The position numbers and the translations under genes are program-made. A stretch of DNA of 64,000 bases. Source: Abyssisolibacter fermentans. GTDB taxonomy: Bacteria > Bacillota > Clostridia > Tissierellales > MCWD3. The notes under the pieces are model-generated. The model was given only the letters and a program-made list of their open reading frames with translations. It ran no database searches and was not told where the DNA came from. Position 1 is the stretch's first letter, and each line of letters begins with the position of its first letter. The stretch lies in NCBI RefSeq assembly GCF_001559865.1, contig NZ_LOHE01000079.1:1-64000 (forward strand), read 5' to 3'. Positions 1 through 8,839 of the stretch are shown piece by piece.

Positions 1-166
1 TGAAAAAAATTGCTTCTTTACAGGAACAGCAAAGATTCTCAGATTCGTGCCCCTCTCCATTTAGTAATGAATCTCCATCATGTATTAACTTCTTACTCAC
101 ACCGCCTGACCCTAGAGAATTCAAACCATTATATCCCTTAGAAGCTGCATGACATTTTTTGTGCAC
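1..166 (-). CDS. Possible 5' part of a small hypothetical gene, cut by the left edge
   Basis: An open frame reads leftward from a GTG at 166 (upstream in-frame TGA near 189) to the window edge without a stop. The peptide is rich in Gly/Ser/Lys and includes GLNSLGSGGVSKK and later CCSCKEA, a possible Cys-x2-Cys metal-binding pair. There is no clear ribosome binding site, and a large hairpin lies immediately upstream, overlapping the first codons. I do not recognise a family. It may be a chance open frame or a decayed gene. Confidence 0.2.
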   Translation of the reverse strand, partial: MHKKCHAASKGYNGLNSLGSGGVSKKLIHDGDSLLNGEGHESENLCCSCKEAIFF

Positions 167-239
167 GACATTGATGCCTATATTTTTTCATCATCAACTC
201 ATCAGAAAAATATAGGCATCTCCGAGTAAAAAAAATGTC
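151..239. repeat. Large two-part palindrome
   Basis: A 16-bp inverted repeat (GATGCCTATATTTTTT at 173-188 and its near-exact complement at 205-220) is nested inside a second 10-bp inverted repeat (GACATTTTTT at 151-160 and AAAAAATGTC at 230-239). As RNA it would be a long hairpin with an internal loop. It is not followed by a clear T-run in either direction, so it is not an obvious terminator. Confidence 0.6.
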
Positions 240-334
240 TTGTATAGCTTCAACACAAAAACATTAAGCCAAACATCTCACAAAGGCTTACCCTAGCTAT
301 TTAAAACTCTTATTACAAAAACAGCTTAAATAAA

Positions 335-385
335 AAAATGCCACCTTTCCATTAGAAATATTCCTATGGAAAGAATGGCATTTTG
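335..385 (-). terminator. Rho-independent terminator of the rnf operon
   Basis: Minus-strand RNA would form a long hairpin (AAAATGCCATTCTTTCCAT pairing with ATGGAAAGGTGGCATTTT) followed by a T-run. It lies just after the rnfB stop codon and closes the rnfCDGEAB transcript. Confidence 0.85.
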
Positions 386-394
386 TAATCTACT

Positions 395-1384
395 CTATTT
401 CATTATAATTGCATCTTTTGGACATTTTTGTTCACAAACGCCACAGCCGATACATTTTTCTTCATCTACTTTGTGTGGTTTCTTTAATTCTCCTTCTATT
501 GCACCTACAGGACAATTTTTTGCACATATTGTACATCCAACACAATTATCTTCTTGTACTTCTGCTTTTTTTCTGTCTTCTAAAAGTGCATAAATAGCAC
601 CTGTTGGACATTTTTCTGCACATACCATACAGTTTTTACACTTATCGTAATCAATCTTTGCAAGTTTGTTCTCAAATGTCATTGCATCAAACGGACATGC
701 TTTTACACACATTTGACATCCGATACAGCCAGTCGAACATTTTGACTTAACGTCTTTTCCGAATTCTTTGCTATTACAATCAACCACAACTTTTTGATCA
801 TATGGAACCAATTGTATAACAGCCTTTGGACATGCTTTTATACATTTACCACATGCTGTACATTTTTCTTTATCTATATGAGCTATACCATCAACTATTG
901 ATATAGCACCAAAATCACATACATCTAAGCAGCTTCCTAGTCCTAAACATCCATACTGACATGATTTTGAACCTCCTGCTACCATAGATGCTGCTTTACA
1001 ATCTTCTATACCTGCATAGTCAAATTTTTCATGCGCATTGCAAGTTGTACCATTACATAATACCCTTGCAACCATTTTTACACCTGCACCTGCATTTACT
1101 CCCATAATCTCAGCTATTTTTTCAGCAGCAGCAGCTCCACCTACTGGACAACCATTTACTGGTGCTTTACCTGCTGCAACTGCATTTGCATATCCATCAC
1201 ACCCAGGATATCCACATGCACCACAGTTAGCGCCAGGTAATGCTGCTCTTACTGCCTCAACCTTTGGATCAACTTTAACTGCAAATTTTTTAGAGGCTAT
1301 ACCTAATCCTGCACCAAATATTAATCCAAGTCCACCTAAGGTTACAGCTGGATATACTATACTATTTATTAAACTTGCTTCCAT
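395..1384 (-). CDS. rnfB: Rnf complex subunit RnfB, multi-cluster ferredoxin-like subunit
   Basis: RnfB is a membrane-anchored iron-sulfur subunit of the Rnf complex, which couples ferredoxin oxidation and NAD+ reduction to Na+ or H+ export. An N-terminal hydrophobic helix (about residues 8-30) is followed by the Fe-S domain with Cys54, Cys57, Cys62 and Cys79. Several CxxCxxxCP ferredoxin motifs follow (CTACGKC, CIGCQMC, CKNCMVC, CVGCTIC, CIGCGVC). The 329-residue length and many clusters fit the clostridial type, which is longer than the proteobacterial form. The start has a good AGGAGGTG site. It is the last gene of the operon, after rnfA. Confidence 0.95.
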   Translation of the reverse strand: MEASLINSIVYPAVTLGGLGLIFGAGLGIASKKFAVKVDPKVEAVRAALPGANCGACGYPGCDGYANAVAAGKAPVNGCPVGGAAAAEKIAEIMGVNAGAGVKMVARVLCNGTTCNAHEKFDYAGIEDCKAASMVAGGSKSCQYGCLGLGSCLDVCDFGAISIVDGIAHIDKEKCTACGKCIKACPKAVIQLVPYDQKVVVDCNSKEFGKDVKSKCSTGCIGCQMCVKACPFDAMTFENKLAKIDYDKCKNCMVCAEKCPTGAIYALLEDRKKAEVQEDNCVGCTICAKNCPVGAIEGELKKPHKVDEEKCIGCGVCEQKCPKDAIIMK

Positions 1385-1397
1385 AATATTTCACCTC

Positions 1398-1970
1398 CTA
1401 TACTAAACCTGTAAATCCTAAAAATGCTATAGCCATTAATCCTGCTGTGATTAATGCAATTGGGAATCCTTCAAGAGCTTCTGGTATATCAGCTAATGCT
1501 AATCTTTCTCTTATACCTGCAAAAAGTATTATAGCTAATGAAAATCCTAATGCCGCTCCTATAGAATTTACTATTAAACCGCCTAATGAATATTGTTCTT
1601 GTATATTCATAATTGCAAGTCCTAACACTGCACAGTTAGTTGTTATCAAAGGAAGATATACACCTAATGCTTCATACAAAGAAGGACTTGATTTTTTAAC
1701 AAACATTTCAACAAACTGCACTAATGATGCGATTACTAATATAAATGCAATAGTTTGCAAATAATTTAATCCGAATCTATCTAATACTGCTACCTGTAAT
1801 AAATATGTTATAATTGATGATAAAACCATAACAAATGTAACTGCCATACTCATACCGGCTGCTGTTTCTACTTTCTTTGAAACACCAAGGAATGGACAAA
1901 TTCCTAAGAACTTTGATAGTACAAAGTTGTTTACAAGGAGAGCACTAATAAATATCGTGAAAAATTCCAT
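1398..1970 (-). CDS. rnfA: Rnf complex membrane subunit RnfA
   Basis: This is an integral membrane subunit of the Rnf complex, homologous to NqrE. The 190 residues form about six hydrophobic helices and include the family features FVLSKFLGICPFLGVSKK near the N-terminus and TTNCAVLG in the middle, whose cysteines correspond to the intramembrane Fe-S ligands shared with RnfE. An AGGTTAG site precedes the ATG. The gene lies 13 bp from rnfE and 13 bp from rnfB, consistent with one transcript. Confidence 0.95.
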   Translation of the reverse strand: MEFFTIFISALLVNNFVLSKFLGICPFLGVSKKVETAAGMSMAVTFVMVLSSIITYLLQVAVLDRFGLNYLQTIAFILVIASLVQFVEMFVKKSSPSLYEALGVYLPLITTNCAVLGLAIMNIQEQYSLGGLIVNSIGAALGFSLAIILFAGIRERLALADIPEALEGFPIALITAGLMAIAFLGFTGLV

Positions 1971-1983
1971 TTTCTAACCTCCT

Positions 1984-2586
1984 CTACGCCTTGTTAACTT
2001 TCTTATTTTTTATTACATTTAGTAAGCCGATCAATAATCCTAATGCTAAGAACGCTCCTGGAGGAAGTATCATTACTATGGCAGGTTTAAATGCCTCACC
2101 AAATAATGCATATCCAAAAACACTTCCTGCACCTAATAACTCTCTTATTGAACCTAATATTGTTAATGCAAGAGCAAAGCCTAATCCCATTCCAAGACCA
2201 TCAGCCAATGAAGCTATAGGACCATTTTTTGAAGCAAAAGATTCCGCTCTACCAAGTATTACACAGTTAACAACAATAAGTGGTATAAACAAACCAAGTG
2301 ATTTATATAATTCCATAGCATAAGCATGCATGAACATTTCAATCATAGTAACAAATGTAGCAATGATTACAATAAATGCAGGTATACGAATTTTATCAGG
2401 TATAACTTTTCTAAACAAAGAGATAACTAAGTTTGAACCTAGTAAAACCGTAGTAGTTGCAAGTCCCATTGCTAAACCATTTTCTGCAGAAGTAGTTACT
2501 GCTAGTGTAGGACACATACCCAAAAGTTGCACAAATGTTGGGTTTTCGTCAATTAATCCATTTTTAAAGTTTTTAAAAACTCCCAT
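1984..2586 (-). CDS. rnfE: Rnf complex membrane subunit RnfE
   Basis: This integral membrane subunit is homologous to NqrD and pairs with RnfA across the membrane. It has 200 residues with about six hydrophobic segments. It carries VQLLGMCPTLAVT near the N-terminus and IVVNCVILGRAE centrally, the two conserved Cys regions of the RnfA/RnfE pair. The C-terminus is Lys-rich. The start follows a GGAGGTGAAAT site. It sits between rnfG and rnfA in the usual order. Confidence 0.95.
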   Translation of the reverse strand: MGVFKNFKNGLIDENPTFVQLLGMCPTLAVTTSAENGLAMGLATTTVLLGSNLVISLFRKVIPDKIRIPAFIVIIATFVTMIEMFMHAYAMELYKSLGLFIPLIVVNCVILGRAESFASKNGPIASLADGLGMGLGFALALTILGSIRELLGAGSVFGYALFGEAFKPAIVMILPPGAFLALGLLIGLLNVIKNKKVNKA

Positions 2587-2609
2587 TATTTCACCTCCAT
2601 ATAAACAGC

Positions 2610-3170
2610 TTATTTAGCAAGTTTTGTATTGAATAATTCAATTGCTAAATTTACTCCACTTTTTACAGCATTAGAAGTAATTGTAGCTCCTGTTATTGCC
2701 TGTACTTCGTCAGGGTTTTTAGGCGCTGATTTTACTATTACAAGTTCCTTTTCTGTACTTTTGTCTTTAAATCTATCTCTAAACTCCTGATTTTGTGCAT
2801 TTGCTCCTAACCCTGGAGTCTCTTGATGTTTAACGACTTTAATTCCTGTAATTTTTCCTTCAACAGAAATACCTGTAATGATTTCTACATTTCCACCATA
2901 ACCTGAAGTAGCTGTAGTTATTGCATAACCCATTATTTCTCCAGAATCAGATAATCCTTTATATACATCATGTATTCTTTCATCATCTAACTGTACGTCT
3001 GCTTTTTCAAATTTATCAGCAGTTAAAACTTCTCTTCTTGCTTCTTCACTAACCATAGCTTCAGCTTCTACAATTTTGTCTGCTGTTATAGAATTTGAGA
3101 AACCTAAAATTACTGCAGCAATAGAAGTAATAATCAATAATATAATACCTAATTTAATTGTATCACCCAT
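2610..3170 (-). CDS. rnfG: Rnf complex FMN-binding subunit RnfG
   Basis: RnfG is the extracytoplasmic flavoprotein of the Rnf complex, homologous to NqrC. One N-terminal membrane helix (about residues 5-25) is followed by an FMN-binding domain. The covalent flavin attachment motif appears as TGATITSNAV, with Thr163 the likely acceptor. Upstream, ETPGLGANA is also typical of the family. The first codons overlap the end of rnfD by 8 bp, indicating translational coupling. Length (186 residues) is normal. Confidence 0.93.
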   Translation of the reverse strand: MGDTIKLGIILLIITSIAAVILGFSNSITADKIVEAEAMVSEEARREVLTADKFEKADVQLDDERIHDVYKGLSDSGEIMGYAITTATSGYGGNVEIITGISVEGKITGIKVVKHQETPGLGANAQNQEFRDRFKDKSTEKELVIVKSAPKNPDEVQAITGATITSNAVKSGVNLAIELFNTKLAK

Positions 3171-4110
3171 TTCGCTTCACCTCACCAAATACTTTTGGAC
3201 TTGTAAATTTGTCTATAATCGGTGTAGCAACATTCATTAGCAATATAGAATAAGATACTCCTTCAGGATATCCTCCATATAATCTGATTATTGATGTTAA
3301 AAGACCACAACCAAAGGCGAAAATTAGCTGACCTTTAGGAGTCACAGGAGATGAAGCATAATCAGTTGCCATATAGAATGCACCTATCATCAATCCACCT
3401 GCAAAAAGGTGATATGACATTCCTGTAAAACCACCATCTAGAATGAATGTTAATACTGCTACAGTTCCAATATAAACTACTGGAATTCTCCAATTTATTA
3501 CCTTTTTATATAGTAAATATAATCCACCTAATATTAATAAAGCTGCAGAAGTTTCACCTATACATCCACCGATATTACCTATAAACATATTTGTAAGTGA
3601 TGGCAATGCTTCATTTGTAGCTTCTGCTCCTTTCATTATAGCAAGTGGTGTTGCAGTACTTACTGCATCTGGTCCTGGAGTTACCCAGTTTGTCATAATT
3701 ACTGGCCATGAAGCTAGTAACATAGCTCTTGCTCCTAATGCTGGATTCATAAAGTTATGACCTAATCCTCCAAATGCTTGTTTAACAATAGCAATGGCAA
3801 AAGCTGAACCTATTACTGGTATCCACCAAGGAGCTGATGCTGGTATATTAAATGCTAATAGTAGTCCTGTAACGACAGCACTCAAGTCTCTAATTGTAAC
3901 AGGTTTTTTTGTTAATTTTTGAATAATATATTCTGTTGCAACTGCTGATGCGATAGCTAATACTATTAATTTAACAGCGTTAAATCTGAAAAAGTATACA
4001 CCTGCGATAGTAGCAGGAAGTAAAGCTATTAAAACATCAAGCATTATACTTTGTATAGTTTCATTAGACCTCAAATGAGGAGAAGATGAACCTATAAGAA
4101 GTTTTTCCAT
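3163..4110 (-). CDS. rnfD: Rnf complex membrane flavoprotein RnfD
   Basis: RnfD is a multi-helix membrane subunit homologous to NqrB that carries covalently bound FMN. The 315-residue protein has about nine hydrophobic segments, the conserved GGLGHNFMNPAL region, and a STATPLA flavin-attachment motif with Thr154 as the expected ligand. A TAGGAGG site precedes the ATG. It overlaps rnfG downstream and lies 11 bp after rnfC. Confidence 0.95.
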   Translation of the reverse strand: MEKLLIGSSSPHLRSNETIQSIMLDVLIALLPATIAGVYFFRFNAVKLIVLAIASAVATEYIIQKLTKKPVTIRDLSAVVTGLLLAFNIPASAPWWIPVIGSAFAIAIVKQAFGGLGHNFMNPALGARAMLLASWPVIMTNWVTPGPDAVSTATPLAIMKGAEATNEALPSLTNMFIGNIGGCIGETSAALLILGGLYLLYKKVINWRIPVVYIGTVAVLTFILDGGFTGMSYHLFAGGLMIGAFYMATDYASSPVTPKGQLIFAFGCGLLTSIIRLYGGYPEGVSYSILLMNVATPIIDKFTSPKVFGEVKRNG

Positions 4111-4121
4111 ATATATACCTC

Positions 4122-5450
4122 CTAACCTCTAGCTCTTCTTTTGGCTATTATTTCTTTTTTTGCTACTCTTATTGCTTGTAATAACGGTCTCTTAGATGGA
4201 CAGATATACGAACATGAACCACATTCTATACAAGAAGTAGCATTGAATTTTTCTGCTTCGTCATACATTCCTTTTAATGAAAGTTTACTTATAATAAGCG
4301 GTTGTAAATTAACTGGGCATATATTTACACATTTACCGCATCTTATACAAGCTTGAGGTTCAGGTAATGTTGCATCTTCTTTATCTAAAACCAAGATACC
4401 TGAAGTTCCTTTAATAGTAGGAATTTCATCTGTAAATTGAGCTAGCCCCATCATTGGACCACCCATTATTATTTTACCAACCTCTTCTTTATATCCTCCA
4501 CATTGATTTATAATATCCTTAAATGGAGTACCAACCTTAATAATTAAGTTTCTAGGCTTTGCTATAGCACTACCTGTAATTGTTGCTATTCTTTCAATTA
4601 ATGGCATACCTGTTTTAAATACATCACAGATAGCTGCAGCAGTTCCAACATTGTTTACAACTACTCCTACATCCATTGGAAGACCACCATTTGGTACTTT
4701 TCTACCTGTAGCTGCATTTATCAAACGTTTCTCATCTCCTTGAGGATACTTTGTTTGCAAAACAACTACTTCGATATTTGATTCTGAGCTAACAGCTTTA
4801 TTCATAGTTTCAATTGCATCTGGTTTATTGTTTTCTATACCTATAAAACCTTTTGTAACTCCAACTGCTTTCATTAATACTTTTAATCCAAATACTACTT
4901 TTTCTGGATGTTCAAGCATTAACCTATGATCTGCTGTTAGGTATGGTTCACACTCAGCACCATTTAAAACAACATAATCTATTGTTTTGTCTGGTGGTGG
5001 AGAAAGCTTAACATGTGTTGGGAATCCAGCTCCTCCCATACCTGTAATACCTGCTTCTTTAATAATACTGATTATTTCTTCTTTAGAAATATTTTCTAAA
5101 TCCCCTTTAGGTTGAACACTTTCACAAACTTCATTTGTTCCATCAGATTCTATAAACACACAAACTGCTTTACCTGTAGGAGTATTAGATTCTGCTACCT
5201 TTTTAACAGTTCCAGCAATACTAGAATGTATAGGTGCAGATACAAACGCTTTCGCTTCACCAATTTTTTGTCCAACTTTTACTTTGTCTCCCGGTTTAAC
5301 AATTGGCTCGCAAGGAGCACCAATATGTTGTTGCATCGGAATAATAACTAGACTTGGCTCTTCTGCTCTTTCAATGGGAACATTCTCAGTCATTTTTTTG
5401 AAATGTGGTGGATGTATACCGCCTTTGAAAGTAACACTTTTTTGACTCAT
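4122..5450 (-). CDS. rnfC: Rnf complex NADH-binding subunit RnfC
   Basis: RnfC is the peripheral subunit that exchanges electrons with NAD(H). The order of parts is an N-terminal barrel-sandwich domain, a glycine-rich nucleotide-binding segment (GITGMGGAGFPTHVKLS), a SLBB-like region, and two C-terminal [4Fe-4S] motifs (CIRCGKCVNICP and CIECGSCSYICP). I chose the ATG at 5450 (MSQKSV) because the AGAGGTG site has proper spacing there; an in-frame GTG lies 9 bp upstream. It is the first gene of rnfCDGEAB. Confidence 0.95.
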   Translation of the reverse strand: MSQKSVTFKGGIHPPHFKKMTENVPIERAEEPSLVIIPMQQHIGAPCEPIVKPGDKVKVGQKIGEAKAFVSAPIHSSIAGTVKKVAESNTPTGKAVCVFIESDGTNEVCESVQPKGDLENISKEEIISIIKEAGITGMGGAGFPTHVKLSPPPDKTIDYVVLNGAECEPYLTADHRLMLEHPEKVVFGLKVLMKAVGVTKGFIGIENNKPDAIETMNKAVSSESNIEVVVLQTKYPQGDEKRLINAATGRKVPNGGLPMDVGVVVNNVGTAAAICDVFKTGMPLIERIATITGSAIAKPRNLIIKVGTPFKDIINQCGGYKEEVGKIIMGGPMMGLAQFTDEIPTIKGTSGILVLDKEDATLPEPQACIRCGKCVNICPVNLQPLIISKLSLKGMYDEAEKFNATSCIECGSCSYICPSKRPLLQAIRVAKKEIIAKRRARG

Positions 5451-5540
5451 TCTTTTCACCTCTTTATCTTGTATTCGCTATGCTTTTACATAATATATCA
5501 ACTTATTTATAAACACAAAAAAACTAGTAAACTATAGGCT

Positions 5541-5571
5541 TATAAAACAAAATCTTATATATAGATTTTGT
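5541..5571 (-). terminator. Hairpin with T-run in the rnf leader
   Basis: Minus-strand ACAAAATCT pairs with AGATTTTGT across a short AT loop and is followed by TTTTAT. It lies between the putative rnf promoter (5708-5736) and rnfC. It could stop readthrough from the upstream sensory operon, or act as an attenuator in the rnf leader. The sequence does not decide which. Confidence 0.5.
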
Positions 5572-5707
5572 CCTTCACATGAAATTATATCCAAAACTTT
5601 AATCATTATAATTTTCTATGTGTTTTAAAAAGCTAATGCTGATATAGTTACTATTATTCTTTATGTCTTTAATTAAGTGTTATTAAATATAAGTGTTTAA
5701 CATTGAT

Positions 5708-5736
5708 ATTATAACACGACATTACACTATTGTAAA
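5708..5736 (-). promoter_or_regulatory. Sigma-A-type promoter for the rnf operon
   Basis: On the minus strand TTTACA and a perfect TATAAT are separated by 17 bp. Transcription would begin near position 5700, giving a leader of about 250 nt before rnfC. The promoter lies immediately beyond the stop codon of the HATPase gene, so rnf can be expressed independently of the upstream cluster. Confidence 0.65.
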
Positions 5737-5742
5737 ACAAAG

Positions 5743-6297
5743 TTAAGTATTTAACGTATTTTGGATAGAATTTACATTCTCTTCTATGTAATCTTTAATC
5801 CACATTATTACTTCATAATTATTTAAACTTACACCATCTAACATTTCTTTAATTTTTCTAGTATCGAATGTGAATATATTTTCATCAATTTCATGCCTAT
5901 ACATTATATCAATATGATCGCTTTTGTTTATTAAAGCAAGTATTGTATCAGAGATATTACCTATAGGCGCTCTATCAATATGACTATGTTTAAACGAACA
6001 ACTGATTTTAGTACCTTCATTCAATACTGACTTGATTTCAAAGCATCCATCACATCTCTGGGCAGCTGCCTTCAATAAAGCTATTCCTAAACCAACCTTT
6101 CTAGTTTTTCTTGTAGTATAAAACGGGTCTTCAACAATCTTCACAACTTCTTCATCCATACCTTTTCCATCATCTTCAATCGTTATTTCTAACAAGTCTT
6201 TTTTAGTATCTTCTTTTATATATATATAAATTAATTTGGCATTTGCTCTAACAGAATTTTCAGCTATATCAAGTATGTGTAATGATAATTCTTTCAT
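5743..6297 (-). CDS. HATPase-domain (histidine-kinase-like ATP-binding) protein
   Basis: The 184-residue protein resembles an isolated GHKL ATPase domain. The N-box is seen in LDIAENSVRANAK, and a G1-like DDGKGMDEE and a G2-like KVGLGIALLKAAAQ follow. No sensor, dimerisation or phosphoacceptor His domain is present, so it is not a complete histidine kinase. It starts 2 bp after the PHP gene and ends the putative redox-sensing operon. Proteins of this type are known next to [FeFe]-hydrogenase-related genes in Clostridia. A role in phosphotransfer or as an anti-sigma-like partner is inference. Confidence 0.8.
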   Translation of the reverse strand: MKELSLHILDIAENSVRANAKLIYIYIKEDTKKDLLEITIEDDGKGMDEEVVKIVEDPFYTTRKTRKVGLGIALLKAAAQRCDGCFEIKSVLNEGTKISCSFKHSHIDRAPIGNISDTILALINKSDHIDIMYRHEIDENIFTFDTRKIKEMLDGVSLNNYEVIMWIKDYIEENVNSIQNTLNT

Positions 6298-6299
6298 AT

Positions 6300-7010
6300 T
6301 TAGCCACCCTTTGTCATGTAATTAAATATACTATTTATATCCTTTTTATTAACAAGAATTTGATTGTCAGGTTCACTAATGTCTCTCAGATAATGAGCAT
6401 CTGAATTAGTTATAATATTATAGTCACTTTCACCTATCATTTTGCATAAATATTCATTTTGATCACTATTTTTTTCTACTATGCATAATTTTAATTCTTT
6501 GGGAATAAAGCCTAAATTAGATAAAATACTGTTTGTAGTTTTATTAACATGAGCTGGAACCATTGCTCCACTATACTCTTTTGCTAAATTATTTATTTCA
6601 TTTATAGTAAATTTAGTAGAACTTAACAATAGTTTGTCTAGTTTGCCGATAATTTGATCCTTCTCATCCATGATATACTGATAACCAAATATCTCTTCAT
6701 TATTTTTGATATTGGGTAAACTATCATAGATTATATCTTGAAATTTCAGCCCATCATTAATATCCTTAAAATAACATAATGCATGAATATCTTCTTTAGT
6801 TGTAACCTCAATACCCGGAAGAACTATTATACCTTTTTTTTGTGCAACCTTTATAACAGCTGGAACATTTAACATTGTATTATGATCTGTTACTGCAATT
6901 ATGTCTAATTGTTTTAGCATTGCCATATTGATTATATTATTTGGTGTCATTTCTTCACTGCCACATGGAGATAATATCGAATGTATATGCAAATCATAAT
7001 ATAGTTTCAT
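6300..7010 (-). CDS. PHP-domain metal-dependent phosphoesterase family protein
   Basis: The PHP fold is evident from the N-terminal DLHIHSILSPCG motif, AVTDHNTM, the GIEVTTKEDIHALCYF segment, and a C-terminal NSDAHYLRD, all metal-binding positions. At 236 residues it is a stand-alone PHP protein, related to the PolIII PHP module and YciV-type phosphatases. The substrate is unknown. It starts 1 bp after the DRTGG gene with a GGGAT site and is cotranscribed with the hydrogenase-like gene cluster. Confidence 0.85.
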   Translation of the reverse strand: MKLYYDLHIHSILSPCGSEEMTPNNIINMAMLKQLDIIAVTDHNTMLNVPAVIKVAQKKGIIVLPGIEVTTKEDIHALCYFKDINDGLKFQDIIYDSLPNIKNNEEIFGYQYIMDEKDQIIGKLDKLLLSSTKFTINEINNLAKEYSGAMVPAHVNKTTNSILSNLGFIPKELKLCIVEKNSDQNEYLCKMIGESDYNIITNSDAHYLRDISEPDNQILVNKKDINSIFNYMTKGG

Positions 7011-7011
7011 T

Positions 7012-7341
7012 TTATATCCCTAATTCATTTAATTTACAAGCTATTTCATATGCACTTAAACTGGTTGTATAAATAGGAATATTCATTTCTTTAGCTTTTT
7101 CTATAGTATCTTGTTCAACTTTCATACCTTCAACGACAATAACAGCACTAATTCCTACAAGTGCTGCAACTGCAATTACATTGACATGAGTTTGAATTGT
7201 AATCCAAATATCATTCTCTTGTGATTTCGACATTACTATACTCAATAAATCTCCTATATACACATTGTTGACTTCTTTCTCTTGTGTAGTTTTAACGACT
7301 TCTTCTAGGTCTAATTGATTCATTATATCAGAAAGGTTCAT
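7012..7341 (-). CDS. DRTGG-domain protein (second of two)
   Basis: The 109-residue protein matches the small DRTGG-type domain also found in phosphotransacetylase and CBS-containing regulators. It has alternating hydrophobic strands (VIAVAALVGISAVIVVEG) and ends with IPIYTTSLSAYEIACKLNELGI, a typical family C-terminus. It is a paralogue of the 9292-9639 protein. A strong GGAGG site precedes the ATG. It probably senses a small ligand or acts as a scaffold for the hydrogenase-like protein; this is inference from the repeated genomic association. Confidence 0.75.
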   Translation of the reverse strand: MNLSDIMNQLDLEEVVKTTQEKEVNNVYIGDLLSIVMSKSQENDIWITIQTHVNVIAVAALVGISAVIVVEGMKVEQDTIEKAKEMNIPIYTTSLSAYEIACKLNELGI

Positions 7342-7465
7342 TCACTTACCTCCTCATCTTTGTTTAGAAAAATAATTCAGGACTAACTAAATCCGTAATT
7401 TTACAATTAATATATGCTCGCTAATCATAATCTTGGATAAATCAAAAACTTTTATCTATAATAAA

Positions 7466-8746
7466 TTATTTATTATCATATCCTTGAGTATCATTGTTTT
7501 TGCTAAATACACAAAATTCAATACTTGATAAACCATTTACCACATCTTCTGCAAACGCTTGACATGTTGGTGAACCACATGAACCACAATCTAACCCAGG
7601 CAACTCTTTAACCAGTTTATTTATTTTTTCCATTTTTTTAAAAGCAATTCTTATATCTGACGATAACTCGTCTATTTCTTTTGGTATCAATTCTTCTGTC
7701 CAACAAACAAATCCAGCTTTACATAGATCTATTGCATATTTTTCATTTATAGTAATACCATCTTTGTTTTCTTTTAATAGATTCCTAAAATTATTTTCTG
7801 CTACAAACGGGTTTTCTACATTTAAAGCTCCACCTACACAACCACCTGTACATGCTAATGCTTCTACATAATCTATATGGTTTAACTTTCCTAATTCTAT
7901 TTTCTCAAATATCTTACAAGCGTTTTCAACACCGTCAACAACAATATAATTTGTCAAATTTAATGATTTACTTTGACCTCCAGCTAATGCCCATTCTATA
8001 CCTTGTGTTGATCCACTCATAAAATTTTCTGTTTCTTTCCCTCTATTTTTTTTGATATTTTTATATATATCACCATAAATTTCATTAATAGAAATTGCTC
8101 CATCAACATATGATTTTTTAATACCTATCGGGTTTTTTATACTTGTAATTTTTGCTGGACATGGAGTAATGTAAAATACTCCAATTTCACTCAATTCGTA
8201 TCCATATTTCTCTTTGATTTTTAGTTTTACTAATCTAGCTGCAATTTCCATAGGTGATTCTATCTTTACTATATTATTCATAAGAGTTGGGAATTTACTT
8301 TGTATTAATCTTGTAATTGATGGACAATGTGAAGATATTAAAGGTTTAGTATTATTGCCATGTATTTTAATATAGTTCTTAATTAATATTCTTGCTAAAT
8401 CTGAACCTATTACTTCATCATAAACATAATCAAAACCCAAATCCTTTACGCTTTGCAAAATTGTATCAACATTTACTTCTGACATAAATTGCCCATATAA
8501 TGTCGTAGCAGGTATTGCTATTTTGTATTTATAGTTTTTCAACGCATCTAAATTTTCAGCCACCGCTTTTTGAGCATGGTAAGGACAAGCAATTATACAA
8601 TTACCACAATCAATACAACGCTCATTTAATATTATTGCTTTTTTATCTTTGACTCTTAATGCTTCTGTGGGACATTTCTGCATACAATTTGTACAACCTG
8701 TACATTTTTCACTATCTAAAATAACAGAATGAAAATATTTATTCAT
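7466..8746 (-). CDS. [FeFe]-hydrogenase-like sensor protein
   Basis: Two N-terminal [4Fe-4S] motifs (CTGCTNCMQKCP at 15-26 and CIDCGNCIIACP at 44-55) precede an H-cluster domain. The four H-cluster cysteines are retained: Cys141 (SSHCPS), Cys196 (TPCPAK), Cys299 and Cys303 (ACTGGC). A final CGSCGSPTC cluster (387-395) resembles that of group C hydrogenases. The proton-relay Cys of the usual TSCCP motif is His140, and the Glu of MPCxxKxxE is Ser202, so fast catalysis is unlikely. Unlike many sensory forms, no PAS domain follows. Neighbouring DRTGG, PHP and HATPase genes support a signalling role in H2 or redox sensing. Confidence 0.85.
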   Translation of the reverse strand: MNKYFHSVILDSEKCTGCTNCMQKCPTEALRVKDKKAIILNERCIDCGNCIIACPYHAQKAVAENLDALKNYKYKIAIPATTLYGQFMSEVNVDTILQSVKDLGFDYVYDEVIGSDLARILIKNYIKIHGNNTKPLISSHCPSITRLIQSKFPTLMNNIVKIESPMEIAARLVKLKIKEKYGYELSEIGVFYITPCPAKITSIKNPIGIKKSYVDGAISINEIYGDIYKNIKKNRGKETENFMSGSTQGIEWALAGGQSKSLNLTNYIVVDGVENACKIFEKIELGKLNHIDYVEALACTGGCVGGALNVENPFVAENNFRNLLKENKDGITINEKYAIDLCKAGFVCWTEELIPKEIDELSSDIRIAFKKMEKINKLVKELPGLDCGSCGSPTCQAFAEDVVNGLSSIEFCVFSKNNDTQGYDNK

Positions 8747-8839
8747 TTATATCACTCACCTACTATTTTTCTTTAATTTCTTCTATAAACCCTGATTATT
8801 CATAGAAATTAATACTATACTTTAGCATTTTTTATATGA

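Noticed and set aside
1038-1406. Plus-strand open frame of 122 codons opposite rnfB
   Set aside because: It is the antisense shadow of rnfB, with no ribosome binding site and a composition dictated by the Ala/Gly-rich rnfB sequence.
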